Source: Vibrio comitans (GTDB lineage Bacteria; Pseudomonadota; Gammaproteobacteria; Enterobacterales; Vibrionaceae). From it: DNA of 64,000 nt. The stretch lies in NCBI GenBank assembly GCA_024346835.1, contig AP024866.1, forward strand, positions 496,001-560,000. The letters are read 5' to 3'. The stretch's first letter is position 1; the number at the start of each line of letters is the position of its first letter. A model generated the notes under the pieces. It had not been told where the DNA came from and did not search any database. It worked only from the letters and a program-made list of their open reading frames with translations. The translations under genes and the position numbers were made by a program. Below, one piece after another: positions 7,497 to 16,247 of this stretch.

Positions 7497-7567
7497 TCAA
7501 AGCTCTGCGTTTAGCCTTAGTAGCAGTAGCTTAATTGGTAGACTTTAGTGTTGGTTACCAGTGGTAA
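7496..7567 (+). pseudogene. Possible remnant of an outer-membrane protein gene
   Basis: One reading frame immediately after the 157-residue gene gives a signal-peptide-like string (KALRLALVAVA after an ATC in place of ATG). A TAA follows, then VDFSVGYQW and a stop. The last bases, GTTGGTTAC-C-AGTGGTAAT, match the 3' end of the adhesin gene (6702 onward) with one mismatch over 19, and both are followed by a TTGTTAG string. I read this as the fused ends of a deleted adhesin-like gene. The match is short and could be chance. Confidence 0.35.
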
Positions 7568-7603
7568 TCAAGCTTGTTAGCCAATACATATCTGAAAAAA
7601 TAA

Positions 7604-7635
7604 AAAGCGACAGTTGGAATACCAACTGCCGCTTT
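7604..7635 (-). terminator. Terminator of the panBC block
   Basis: Stem AAAGCG-A-CAGTTGG / CCAACTG-C-CGCTTT with loop AATA. On the minus strand it is followed by a T-rich run (complement of GAAAAAATAAAAA). It lies just beyond the panC stop. Confidence 0.85.
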
Positions 7636-7655
7636 ACTATGTGTAAAAGGTCTAT

Positions 7656-8507
7656 TTAGCTTAACTGAATGATTTTGTTATCGATTAAGCGAACAGAGCC
7701 TAAAAATGCCGCCATTAAAATTACCGCGTTTCTTGTTTCATTAGTGATGTCTTGCAAAGTATCCGCATCGCGGATAAAGAGCTCATCCGGTGTCATGCTC
7801 ACTTCTTTGATACGCTGTTCACCAAATGAAATTACCGCCTTAGAGTCCAATGGATCAAGCAGTAAACGATCTGCCATTTCATGCATGATAGTTGCGATAG
7901 CGGGTGCGATTTTACGCTCTTCTTCAGTAAGACGGTTGTTACGAGAACTCATGGCAAGGCCATCTTGTTCACGAACGGTTGGTACTGGCATTATCTCGAT
8001 ATCCATAGCGAGGTCTTCAACCATTTGGCGAATAACAGCCACTTGTTGGAAGTCTTTTTCACCAAAGCAGGCGACATCAGGGCTTACCAAGTTAAACAGC
8101 TTAGTAACTATGGTTGCTACGCCACGAAAGTGTCCTGGTCGAGATGCGCCCTCAAGCATGTTGGATAGCAAAGGCACTTCGACGAAAGTTTGTTTGTCTA
8201 AGCCCTTTGGATACATGATTTCGGGTGTTGGCGTGAAAACAAGCTCTGTACCCAAACCCTCAAGTAAAGCAATATCTTGCTCTAATGTGCGAGGATAATT
8301 CTGCAGGTCGTCTGGATTACCAAACTGCATTGGGTTTACAAAGATGCTCACTACCACAACATCGGCTAATTCCTTTGCTTTGCGAACCAGTGTTAGGTGG
8401 CCTTCATGTAGGTTACCCATAGTTGGAACAAAGCCAATGGTTTTTCCAGCCTGTTTGTAGCTACGAATCTGCTCGCGAAGCTGAACGGTATTTTCAATCG
8501 TAAGCAT
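7656..8507 (-). CDS. panC: Pantothenate synthetase
   Basis: Cytoplasmic enzyme that joins D-pantoate and beta-alanine with ATP to give pantothenate, the last step of vitamin B5 synthesis. I chose the ATG at 8507 over the GTG two codons upstream. AGGAG lies 5 bases before the ATG but overlaps the GTG, and the resulting 283 residues equal the E. coli length. Visible motifs are [12 protein letters not shown] (ATP-binding HIGH-type), [17 protein letters not shown] and the MSSRNNRL loop. The start lies 8 bp after the panB stop, so panB and panC form one operon. Confidence 0.95.
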   Translation of the reverse strand: MLTIENTVQLREQIRSYKQAGKTIGFVPTMGNLHEGHLTLVRKAKELADVVVVSIFVNPMQFGNPDDLQNYPRTLEQDIALLEGLGTELVFTPTPEIMYPKGLDKQTFVEVPLLSNMLEGASRPGHFRGVATIVTKLFNLVSPDVACFGEKDFQQVAVIRQMVEDLAMDIEIMPVPTVREQDGLAMSSRNNRLTEEERKIAPAIATIMHEMADRLLLDPLDSKAVISFGEQRIKEVSMTPDELFIRDADTLQDITNETRNAVILMAAFLGSVRLIDNKIIQLS

Positions 8508-8515
8508 GTTCACTC

Positions 8516-9310
8516 CTAAGCTATCGTATGATCTGGACCTGGGAATGCACCACTTTCTACATCTTCAATGTACTTAGTGACTGCTGAACGCATGTCGCCC
8601 GTTTCTGCTAGGAAGTTCTTTGAGAATTTAGGCATGTAGTTAGCCGAAATTCCGAACATGTCGTGCATAACTAGAATTTGGCCATCAGTCACATTACCTG
8701 TGCCGATACCAATTACAGGTACGCTCAACGCTTTAGTGATGCGCTCTGCAAGCTCTGCAGGAATGCATTCTAGTAGGATGATTTGTGCACCTGCTGCTTG
8801 AAGCTCTAGTGCATCTTTAACCATTTGGTCTGCTTGTTCTTGCTCGCGACCTTGAACCTTAAAGCCACCAAAGATATTGACAGATTGTGGCGTTAATCCT
8901 AAGTGAGCACACACAGGCACAGCACGCTCGGTAAGCATGCGCACTGTTTCAGCTAGCCAAGAGCCACCCTCTAGTTTGACCATATTGGCACCGGCTTGCA
9001 TCAGCTTTGCTGCTTCTAGGCAGGCTTGCTCTGGCGTTGCGTAACTCATGAATGGCATGTCAGCCATAAGCAGGCTATTTGGGCTACCTGCACGCACACA
9101 GCGAGTGTGATAAGCGACGTCTTCAACGGTAACAGGGAGAGTATCTGGCTTGCCCTGAAGTACCATTCCTAACGAGTCGCCAACCAGAAGCACTGGCATC
9201 TCTTGTTGTTCGAATAGTTGAGCAAAGCTTGCGTCATAAGCGGTTGAAGAAGCAAATTTACGACCTTCTTCTTTAAGCTTCATTAGCGTGTTGATAGTTA
9301 CTTTTTTCAT
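8516..9310 (-). CDS. panB: 3-methyl-2-oxobutanoate hydroxymethyltransferase
   Basis: First committed enzyme of pantothenate synthesis. It transfers a hydroxymethyl group from methylene-tetrahydrofolate to 2-oxoisovalerate to form ketopantoate. The 264-residue protein has the family segments [50 protein letters not shown] and IGIGTG, including the magnesium-binding Asp and the catalytic Glu region ILLECIPAE. It is transcribed ahead of panC and behind folK, pcnB and gluQ in a leftward block linking folate and pantothenate metabolism. Its folate-derived cofactor makes the neighbourhood with folK sensible. Confidence 0.95.
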   Translation of the reverse strand: MKKVTINTLMKLKEEGRKFASSTAYDASFAQLFEQQEMPVLLVGDSLGMVLQGKPDTLPVTVEDVAYHTRCVRAGSPNSLLMADMPFMSYATPEQACLEAAKLMQAGANMVKLEGGSWLAETVRMLTERAVPVCAHLGLTPQSVNIFGGFKVQGREQEQADQMVKDALELQAAGAQIILLECIPAELAERITKALSVPVIGIGTGNVTDGQILVMHDMFGISANYMPKFSKNFLAETGDMRSAVTKYIEDVESGAFPGPDHTIA

Positions 9311-9341
9311 TTCTATGCCTTTTACTGGAAGCTGGACTCAG

Positions 9342-9827
9342 TTACTTGTCCCACACCTGCAAGCCATTTCTGTCCACGGACTGGATCAGTTTGCACAGTG
9401 CACTTCCGTCGGGAAGTATTAAATTTGGTTCGATTTCGAGAAGAGGATAAAGCACAAACTCTCGTTCCCGCATGCCGTAATGAGGCACCACTAAGCGTGG
9501 TAGGTCGATGGTTTCATCGCCATAAAGGATAATGTCGAGATCAAGAGTTCTAGGTCCCCAGCGCTCCTCTTTGCGCACACGTCCCTGCTCATTCTCTATC
9601 TTCTGGGTGTTATCAAGAAGCTCAAGAGGTTGCAGTTCAGTTTCGATTTTGACTACAGCATTGATGTAATCAGGTTGGTTTTGAGGACCCATAGGCGTAC
9701 TGCTATACAGTGATGACGCCTCGATAACACGGCTATTAGGAAGATCTTTAAGGCTCTCGATCGCAAGTTTTGCTTGAGCGACAGGATCGCCAAGATTACT
9801 TCCTACTGCAATATACGCATTAATCAT
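9342..9827 (-). CDS. folK: 6-hydroxymethyl-7,8-dihydropterin pyrophosphokinase
   Basis: Folate pathway kinase that transfers pyrophosphate from ATP to hydroxymethyl-dihydropterin. The 161-residue length is typical. Motifs are AYIAVGSNLGDP at the N-terminus, LYSSTPMGPQNQPDY, and the diagnostic RWGPRTLDLDIILYG that binds magnesium and ATP. HYGMREREFVLYPL closes the fold. The start overlaps the pcnB stop by four bases (ATGA), showing translational coupling with pcnB. Confidence 0.95.
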   Translation of the reverse strand: MINAYIAVGSNLGDPVAQAKLAIESLKDLPNSRVIEASSLYSSTPMGPQNQPDYINAVVKIETELQPLELLDNTQKIENEQGRVRKEERWGPRTLDLDIILYGDETIDLPRLVVPHYGMREREFVLYPLLEIEPNLILPDGSALCKLIQSVDRNGLQVWDK

Positions 9828-11260
9828 GAATTGGTTTTCTTTGGTTTTTTCTTTGCAGGGCGACGGCGACGTCCACTCCCTGATTTACCACCACTCGCTA
9901 GGTCATTCACCATAGCTTGGCGCATGTTTCGGCCAGAGTGCTGGAAGGTATGCCACCATTGAGCAAGCTTTTGAGTTTCGCCTTGTTCAACTTCGCCACG
10001 CATCTCTAAGAAATCAAACCCTGCACGGAATTTATTTAGCTCAAGTAGGCGGAAGGCTCTCTTGCCAGAGCGGCGCTCTAGACGAGATTGCAGTTGCCAT
10101 ACTTCTCTGATAGTTGCGGTATGGCGACGTGGAATAGCTGTGCTGCGAACCTGTTCGTCAAGAATATGATTGCCAGCAGTCATCATGGCATCGTATTCGC
10201 TCATGCCTTGCTCTGCCATAAGGCGTGCAGCATAGGCTTCAAGCGGATACCACAACATAGCGGCGAACATGAATGCAGGATTGACTCGCTTGCCCTCAGC
10301 AATGCGTTGGTCTGTCGATTCCAGTACCAACTCAATCATTAGCTCAGTCTTTGAGTTTTCGTCTTCGGTAAATAGCTCAGCCACTTGTGGGAACAAATGC
10401 TCAAACAAGCCAAATTCACGCAGAAGATCATAGGTGTCTAAACCGTGGCCAGATTGAAGTAATTTGAGAGATTCTTCATACAAACGAGCCGCAGGAATAC
10501 CTTGAAGCAAAGGTGCAAGATAGTTGATTGGATTGGCTGTTTCGTAGCTAATATCCATGTCTAACTTGGACGCAAAACGGATGGCGCGAAGCATACGAAC
10601 AGGGTCTTCGCGATAGCGAACCTCTGCATCACCGATAAGGCGAACCATACCTTCGTTTAGGTCCTGCATGCCATTGGCATAGTCATGGATAGAGTAATCT
10701 GCAATGTTGTAATACATAGCATTGATAGTGAAATCGCGACGCTCAGCATCTTCGTCTATGCTGCCGTAGACGTTATCACGCAGTAGCATACCTTCATCAG
10801 ATTGAACCGAAGTTTGCTTTTCAGGCTGTTGATGATGGCCTCTAAACGTTGCTACTTCAATTATGTCTCGGCCAAAGATGATGTGTGCCAGTCTAAAGCG
10901 ACGGCCAATCAAGCGGCAGTTACGAAATAGTTGTTTGATTTGCTCTGGAGTCGCATTGGTAGCGATATCAAAGTCTTTAGGCGATTTCCCTAACAGAAGG
11001 TCGCGAACACCACCACCTACTAAAAACGCATCGTACCCAGCTTTTTGTAATCGATACAATACCTTGAGCGCATTCTCACTGATATGCTCTCTAGAGATAT
11101 TGTGTTTGTCTCTTGGGTAGACAGTAAGGTCTATTTTCCCAACTGAGTTATTGGTATCGAAATCAGATGTCATCGAGTTTGTCGGTTTCTTTTTTAGTAG
11201 GAACGAGAGCGCAATAGCTAGTGTTGCACCCAATAAAGGTTTGGTCTGAATCAGCTTCAA
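9824..11260 (-). CDS. pcnB: Poly(A) polymerase I, start codon uncertain
   Basis: Adds 3' poly(A) tails that promote RNA decay. The core is clear from about residue 45: ISENALKVLYRLQKAGY, then the nucleotidyltransferase motif GGGVRDLLLG with catalytic aspartates in PKDFDIATNA, then RRDFTINAMYY. A basic tail (GRRRRPAKKKPKK) follows as in the family. The start is unclear. The listed TTG at 11260 gives a hydrophobic N-terminus of about 25 residues; an ATG at 11173 has no good ribosome-binding site; an in-frame ATT lies at 11275, and E. coli pcnB is known to start at AUU. The frame continues unbroken from the gluQ frame after its TAG stop. Confidence 0.9.
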   Translation of the reverse strand: MKLIQTKPLLGATLAIALSFLLKKKPTNSMTSDFDTNNSVGKIDLTVYPRDKHNISREHISENALKVLYRLQKAGYDAFLVGGGVRDLLLGKSPKDFDIATNATPEQIKQLFRNCRLIGRRFRLAHIIFGRDIIEVATFRGHHQQPEKQTSVQSDEGMLLRDNVYGSIDEDAERRDFTINAMYYNIADYSIHDYANGMQDLNEGMVRLIGDAEVRYREDPVRMLRAIRFASKLDMDISYETANPINYLAPLLQGIPAARLYEESLKLLQSGHGLDTYDLLREFGLFEHLFPQVAELFTEDENSKTELMIELVLESTDQRIAEGKRVNPAFMFAAMLWYPLEAYAARLMAEQGMSEYDAMMTAGNHILDEQVRSTAIPRRHTATIREVWQLQSRLERRSGKRAFRLLELNKFRAGFDFLEMRGEVEQGETQKLAQWWHTFQHSGRNMRQAMVNDLASGGKSGSGRRRRPAKKKPKKTNS

Positions 11261-11278
11261 ATCCGCGCATATAATAGC

Positions 11279-12166
11279 CTAGCTGACGCGATTTGAGAAC
11301 AAGGTTGTGATTTGAGTCTCTTCTGGAAGCTGAGTTAACTGCCAATGTTCAACTCCCCAGGCGATGATTTCATCAATTTTGGCAGAATCTAGACTTTTTG
11401 GCAGAGAAAACCCCAAGAAACGCATTGCTTGAAGCAAGGTTGGAATAGGGTTCTCCATGCAAATACCTTCTGCATGGTTTTGCTTAGAGAGCTTGGCTCC
11501 ATTCTCAGTCACAGCTAGTGGCAAGTGCAGATACTGTATGGGTGTTTGCCCAAGCGTCTTATACAAACCAATTTGTCGTCCTGTGGGTTCGATGAGATCG
11601 GCGCCACGCACTACCTCCGTAACACCTTGCTCAATATCGTCAATCACAACCGCAAGGTTATACGCATATAAGCCATCGCGGCGTTTAATGATGAAGTCTT
11701 CTTCGGCAATCGCTTGAGGAATAGCGATCCTTCCATGCTTTAGGTCGATAAACTCTGTGATTGGGGTATCAACTTTAATCCGGACGGCACAATCCTCAGC
11801 AGGAAGGTGTAGATCTCTACAGTGGCCTAGGTAATACCCGCCATCGGCTTTGATTTGCTTGCGAGTACATTGGCAATAGTAGGCTTTTTGCTCTGCTAGC
11901 CACTGTTCTATCTGCGATTGATATATAGGGTGTCGCTGGCTTTGATACACAACCTCACCATCCCAGAAGAGGTGATACGCTTCTAGGGTTTTGAGGATAA
12001 GATCGGCTGCGCCTGGCATTTCTCTTGGTGGATCAAGATCTTCCATGCGCACCAACCAAGCTCCTTGCTGGCTTTTAGCTTGGAAATAGCTACCCAGTGC
12101 GGCGACGAGTGAGCCGAAATGCAATGGGCCGGAAGGGGAAGGGGCAAAACGTCCTACGTAATCCAT
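11279..12166 (-). CDS. gluQ: Glutamyl-Q tRNA(Asp) synthetase
   Basis: Truncated paralogue of glutamyl-tRNA synthetase that attaches glutamate to queuosine in the anticodon of tRNA(Asp). The 295-residue protein has GRFAPSPSGPLHFGSL (HIGH-type), DLDPPRE, a zinc site built from YYCQC and the later YYLGHC, and KLSKQNH (KMSKS-type). It lacks an anticodon-binding domain, as expected. I use ATG 12166 rather than the upstream TTG at 12190 because the family begins next to the GRFAPSP motif. In many proteobacteria gluQ follows dksA, as here; a MITE-like element lies between them and ends 17 bp before this start. Confidence 0.93.
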   Translation of the reverse strand: MDYVGRFAPSPSGPLHFGSLVAALGSYFQAKSQQGAWLVRMEDLDPPREMPGAADLILKTLEAYHLFWDGEVVYQSQRHPIYQSQIEQWLAEQKAYYCQCTRKQIKADGGYYLGHCRDLHLPAEDCAVRIKVDTPITEFIDLKHGRIAIPQAIAEEDFIIKRRDGLYAYNLAVVIDDIEQGVTEVVRGADLIEPTGRQIGLYKTLGQTPIQYLHLPLAVTENGAKLSKQNHAEGICMENPIPTLLQAMRFLGFSLPKSLDSAKIDEIIAWGVEHWQLTQLPEETQITTLFSNRVS

Positions 12167-12183
12167 ACAAACACTTATGATTG

Positions 12184-12339
12184 ATACCAACCGTACTAAT
12201 TAACTGGTCATTCTAACTTGTTAAAATGCTCGATAATGGCGTTAGAATTTTAGAATAACTACTAATCGAGAAAATAATGCCTTGTTCTCGAGGATTTTTC
12301 CTGCGTTATTTCTGATCACTTACTTAGTGTGATTGGTAT
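12184..12339. mobile_element. MITE-like element between dksA and gluQ
   Basis: About 156 bp of non-coding DNA with imperfect terminal inverted repeats. The left end is ATACCAACCGTACTAATTAA. The right end read in reverse complement is ATACCAATCACACTAAGTAA, about 16 of 20 matching. The interior contains further short inverted stretches (CTCGAT...AATCGAG). No transposase is present. Similar ATACCAATC ends are, as far as I recall, common dispersed repeats in Vibrio genomes. Confidence 0.5.
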
Positions 12340-12342
12340 GAA

Positions 12343-12364
12343 AAAGGGAGCCTAGGCTCCCTTT
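12343..12364 (-). terminator. Terminator after dksA
   Basis: Palindrome AAAGGGAGCC-TA-GGCTCCCTTT, followed on the minus strand by a T-run (complement of AAAAA). It lies 25 bp beyond the dksA stop. Confidence 0.8.
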
Positions 12365-12389
12365 AGTTTAAACTATTGCTTTGTTGGCG

Positions 12390-12836
12390 TTAGCCTTGCA
12401 TTTGCTTTTCTTTAAGCTCAGCTAGCGTTTTGCAATCAATGCAAAGGTCCGCTGTTGGACGAGCTTCTAGACGGCGAATGCCAATCTCAATACCACAAGA
12501 ATCACAGAAGCCGAATTCGTCTTCTTCGATCTTGTTTAGAGTTTTCTCGATCTTCTTGATCAAGCGACGCTCGCGGTCACGGTTACGCAACTCTAAGCTG
12601 AACTCTTCTTCCTGAGACGCACGGTCTACAGGATCGGGGAAGTTTGCCGCTTCGTCTTGCATGTGTACAACTGTACGTTCTACTTCTTCACGCAATTGGT
12701 CGCGCCAAGCTCCTAAAATTTTTGTAAAGTGAGCCATCTGCTCTGGTGACATGTATTCTTCACCAGCTTTTTCTTTGTACGGCTCAACGCCTGCTATGGC
12801 TAGAATGCCTAGCGCTTTTTTCTTAGATTCTGGCAT
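12390..12836 (-). CDS. dksA: RNA polymerase-binding transcription factor DksA
   Basis: Binds the secondary channel of RNA polymerase and, with ppGpp, represses rRNA promoters and activates amino-acid promoters. The 148-residue protein has the long coiled coil at about 33-108. The tip aspartates are Asp68 and Asp71 ([12 protein letters not shown]), and a four-cysteine zinc finger is formed by Cys111, Cys114, Cys132 and Cys135. All functional residues are present. A terminator follows, so gluQ transcription probably depends on read-through or its own promoter near the MITE-like element. The DksA counterpart GreA is encoded near the right end of the window. Confidence 0.97.
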   Translation of the reverse strand: MPESKKKALGILAIAGVEPYKEKAGEEYMSPEQMAHFTKILGAWRDQLREEVERTVVHMQDEAANFPDPVDRASQEEEFSLELRNRDRERRLIKKIEKTLNKIEEDEFGFCDSCGIEIGIRRLEARPTADLCIDCKTLAELKEKQMQG

Positions 12837-12976
12837 ACCGCATCTCCTAATAACCTTATCAAACCACTAAGTGGCTTAATTTAAGGCGGGTATCTATAGC
12901 AAAAAGTCCTTGTTTTAGCAACGAGTCTGTTAGTTACATTTCTAGCTATACGAATAACTGTGAACAATTCGTCATT

Positions 12977-13690
12977 TTACAGCCCGTAAAATGGCAACTT
13001 GCGCGAGATCTTTATCTGATCAACGGATAGATCTGCATTGTAACAAAGTACTTCAACTCCGGCTTTTTGCGCTTGTTTAAGTAAAGTTGAATAATGCTCA
13101 TCTATATGGGTTGCAGGGGATACCTTTTCAATACCCGAATGTAAAACAATAAACAAAAGTACGGCTCTTTGCCCTGATTTTGTTATCTCGATCAACTCTC
13201 TAAGGTGTTTTTGCCCACGAGTTGTCACTGCGTCCGGAAATTGTCCCAAGCCTTCATCATTAGAAAGTAAGGTGACGCTCTTTACTTCAATATAGCAGTC
13301 GGCTTTATCTTGTGAGCGCAGCAAAACATCAATACGACTATTCTCAGAACCATATTTTTGTTCTGTTTGGAGTTCTTCATAGCCTGATAGCTCTTGAATA
13401 ACGCCCTCTTTAATTCCTTCAATAGCGAGTGCATTGGCGCGTATGGTATTGACGCAGATACGATGGCCCGCTTTTGTCTCTGTGAGTTCCCAGCTATTTG
13501 GATACTTACGTTTAGGGTTATCAGAGGTAGAGAACCACACTTTATTGCCCGGTTCCGCACATCCGGTCATCGCCCCAGTGTTAGCGCAATGAATAGTGAG
13601 CTCAGATCCGTTTTCTAGGGTAAGGTCGGCAAGAAAGCGCTTATAACGTTTGATTAAAGTGCCGCTTTGTAAGGGAGGAGAAAATTCCAT
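12977..13690 (-). CDS. sfsA: SfsA family DNA-binding/sugar fermentation stimulation protein
   Basis: A 237-residue protein of the SfsA family, historically linked to maltose metabolism in E. coli and thought to bind nucleic acid. Family segments are visible: [75 protein letters not shown]. The D-x(n)-E-x-K arrangement (RIDVLL ... IEVKSV) resembles a PD-(D/E)xK nuclease fold. The gene is divergent from hrpB with only 56 bp between starts. Its cellular role remains poorly defined. Confidence 0.92.
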   Translation of the reverse strand: MEFSPPLQSGTLIKRYKRFLADLTLENGSELTIHCANTGAMTGCAEPGNKVWFSTSDNPKRKYPNSWELTETKAGHRICVNTIRANALAIEGIKEGVIQELSGYEELQTEQKYGSENSRIDVLLRSQDKADCYIEVKSVTLLSNDEGLGQFPDAVTTRGQKHLRELIEITKSGQRAVLLFIVLHSGIEKVSPATHIDEHYSTLLKQAQKAGVEVLCYNADLSVDQIKISRKLPFYGL

Positions 13691-13746
13691 TTCTAAATCA
13701 TTTGGGTAGAATTGACCAAGGACACATCATGGCATAGGCCCTTCTC

Positions 13747-16221
13747 TTGACTCAAGCACTATCCAATCTGCCTATTGGCGCAATTTTAGAGGATATTACC
13801 GCCTCTCTTAAGCTCCATTCTCAGTTGATTATTCAAGCCCCACCTGGTGCGGGTAAATCGACCTTCTTGCCATTGCAGTTGCTTCTCAACCCACAATGGC
13901 AGGGCAAGATCATTATGCTTGAGCCAAGGAGACTTGCGGCGAAGAGTATTGCCACCTTTATTGCAAAACAGCTTGGTGAGCCCGTCGGACAGCGCGTGGG
14001 TTATCGAATTCGCGGAGAGAGTAAAACCAGTGCTTCAACTCGGCTTGAAATAGTCACGGAAGGCGTGCTTACCCGTATGATTCAAGCAGATCCAGAGCTT
14101 AGCGATGTTGAGCTTTTGCTCTTTGATGAGTTTCACGAACGGAGTATCCACGCTGATCTTGGCTTAGCTTTGGCACTAGAGGTACAGCAAGTCTTCAATG
14201 AGCAGCTTAAGATCATTGTGATGTCGGCGACGCTTGACCAGGCGGGTCTGCATTCGATTATGCCTAATGCCGCAGTTCATACCTCAGAAGGGCGTGGCTA
14301 TCCTATTGAACAGCGATACGCTCCGCTTAAGTCAAATCAAAATCTAATTACGCATATTTATCAGCAAACAAGCAAAGCAATTTACGAAGAAGCGGGCTCA
14401 ATTATTGTGTTTTTACCAAGCGTAGGGCTGATTAATGCTTGCTTAGAGTCTCTGAGCAATGAGCTATCACAAACCAACGGGCTAAAGGTGCTTCCCTTAC
14501 ATGGTGGCTTGGACTTTGCCGCTCAGCAGCAGGCAATACAGCCATGTATTAATGGCGAAAGAAAGGTGGTGTTGACCACCAATATTGCTGAAACCTCTCT
14601 CACAATCGAGGGAGTTAGAATCGTTATTGATTCTGGTCTGGAGAATCGAGCGAGCTTTGACTTGAGTAGTGGCATTACGCGCCTTGAACAAAAATGGATA
14701 TCGCAATCTTCAGCTATTCAGCGTGCAGGACGTGCAGGTCGAATCGAGCCCGGAATTTGTATAAGGCTGTTTTCTGAATCTCAGTTAAATCAAAACCCAT
14801 CGCATACAACGCCTGAGATATTACGCTCCGATTTAGCACCTCTAATGCTTGAAGCGGTGCAGTGGGGCAGTAGCGATCTTACTGAATTGCAATTTGTCGA
14901 CCAACCCTCTTCAGCTGCGGTAACTGCGGCTGCGGAGCTATTGCAACGCCTAACCTTACTTACTTCTGACTTAACCTTGACTCAGCAAGGGAAGCGAGCT
15001 CTACAATTAGGTTTAGAACCTCGTTTGGGAGCCATGCTTTCACGCGCGCCAGAACCGCTTTTTAATACTGCGCTTGCTACTACTGCAGTACTCGAAGAGC
15101 CGATGAGAAATAATGATGATGTTGCATTTCAAGTCACTCTGTTTGCGGATAAAAAGCATCCAAAACAAGCAGTGTTAAAAAAACGAGTCGAGAATTTATC
15201 TTCGAGGTGTAATCGTAAATTTACTCCAGCGTCGATACAAACAGACCAGGTAGGTGTGTGCCTCAGCTTTGCGTTTCCAGATCGTATCGGGCAGCGCCGT
15301 TCTTTAACAGGGAATCAGTACCAGTTAGCCTCTGGTCATGGCGCTTTTGTGGATGAGAATAGTCGGTTATCCAGTGATGAATACTTAGTAGTCGCTAACT
15401 TGCAGAAAGGGCGGCAGTCGGCCAGCAGAGTATTATCGGCAGCAAGTATCAATATCTCTGAGCTTGAGGCATACCAAGGTTTTGAAGAAGAGGACGTGGT
15501 GCATTGGAGTGATGAAAAACAGGCTATGCTCGCAGAGCATCAAGTGCGCTTGGGTCAACTGGTTATAAAACGTAAGCCTATTTCACCCTCCGAGATATCC
15601 TCTCAGGTGTTGGCTAAAGGGCTACTGAATTACATCGCTAAAAAAGGCTTGCAGATATTGCCTTGGAGCAAGGACTCTGAGGCGCTCCGAAGTCGTGTTA
15701 ATTGTGCGCGAACTTGGCTTCCAGAAAAAGAGTGGCCAGATTGGAGTGAGCAAGGTCTATTGAACAATCTAGAGGGGTGGTTGTTACCTTATCTTGATAA
15801 TGTTCGTTCGGTAAAAGCCCTACAGCGTCTGAATATGCTGGATATTCTTAATGCGGAATTAGGCTGGCCATTAAACCAAGAAATTAATACCTTACTGCCT
15901 AAAGCATTGAAGGTGCCCTCAGGATCGAATAAAGCGATTCACTACAGTGAGGGGCAAAATCCTAAGCTATCGGTCAAGTTACAAGAAATGTTTGGTGAGC
16001 CTCAGTCGCCAACGGTAGCGCAAGGTAGAGTCAAGGTGACACTTGAATTACTCTCTCCTGCGCAAAGGCCACTTCAGGTAACTCAGGACCTAGCCGGTTT
16101 CTGGAATGGGGCGTACAAAGAGGTGCAAAAAGAGATGAAGGGTCGCTATCCTAAGCATCCATGGCCTGATGACCCAGCCTCACACCAAGCGACCAGTAAA
16201 ACGAAACGTCACCTTAAATAA
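13747..16221 (+). CDS. hrpB: ATP-dependent helicase HrpB (DEAH family)
   Basis: DEAH/RHA-type helicase of 824 residues. Motif I APPGAGKST is at 31-39, DEFH at 127-130 and SAT in VMSATLDQ. TTNIAETSLTI and the QRAGRAGR motif VI follow. The HrpB-specific C-terminal domain fills the rest. It differs from HrpA by its short N-terminus and length. The start is a TTG; E. coli HrpB also begins close to motif I. Its substrate RNA is not well defined. Confidence 0.93.
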   Translation: MTQALSNLPIGAILEDITASLKLHSQLIIQAPPGAGKSTFLPLQLLLNPQWQGKIIMLEPRRLAAKSIATFIAKQLGEPVGQRVGYRIRGESKTSASTRLEIVTEGVLTRMIQADPELSDVELLLFDEFHERSIHADLGLALALEVQQVFNEQLKIIVMSATLDQAGLHSIMPNAAVHTSEGRGYPIEQRYAPLKSNQNLITHIYQQTSKAIYEEAGSIIVFLPSVGLINACLESLSNELSQTNGLKVLPLHGGLDFAAQQQAIQPCINGERKVVLTTNIAETSLTIEGVRIVIDSGLENRASFDLSSGITRLEQKWISQSSAIQRAGRAGRIEPGICIRLFSESQLNQNPSHTTPEILRSDLAPLMLEAVQWGSSDLTELQFVDQPSSAAVTAAAELLQRLTLLTSDLTLTQQGKRALQLGLEPRLGAMLSRAPEPLFNTALATTAVLEEPMRNNDDVAFQVTLFADKKHPKQAVLKKRVENLSSRCNRKFTPASIQTDQVGVCLSFAFPDRIGQRRSLTGNQYQLASGHGAFVDENSRLSSDEYLVVANLQKGRQSASRVLSAASINISELEAYQGFEEEDVVHWSDEKQAMLAEHQVRLGQLVIKRKPISPSEISSQVLAKGLLNYIAKKGLQILPWSKDSEALRSRVNCARTWLPEKEWPDWSEQGLLNNLEGWLLPYLDNVRSVKALQRLNMLDILNAELGWPLNQEINTLLPKALKVPSGSNKAIHYSEGQNPKLSVKLQEMFGEPQSPTVAQGRVKVTLELLSPAQRPLQVTQDLAGFWNGAYKEVQKEMKGRYPKHPWPDDPASHQATSKTKRHLK

Positions 16222-16247
16222 AATTAAACTATAAATGGAATCATAGC

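Noticed and set aside
7522..7545. tRNA-like D-arm string (AGCTTAATTGGTAGA)
   Set aside because: No matching D-stem, anticodon stem, T-arm or acceptor stem can be folded around it. It fits better as part of the outer-membrane gene remnant.
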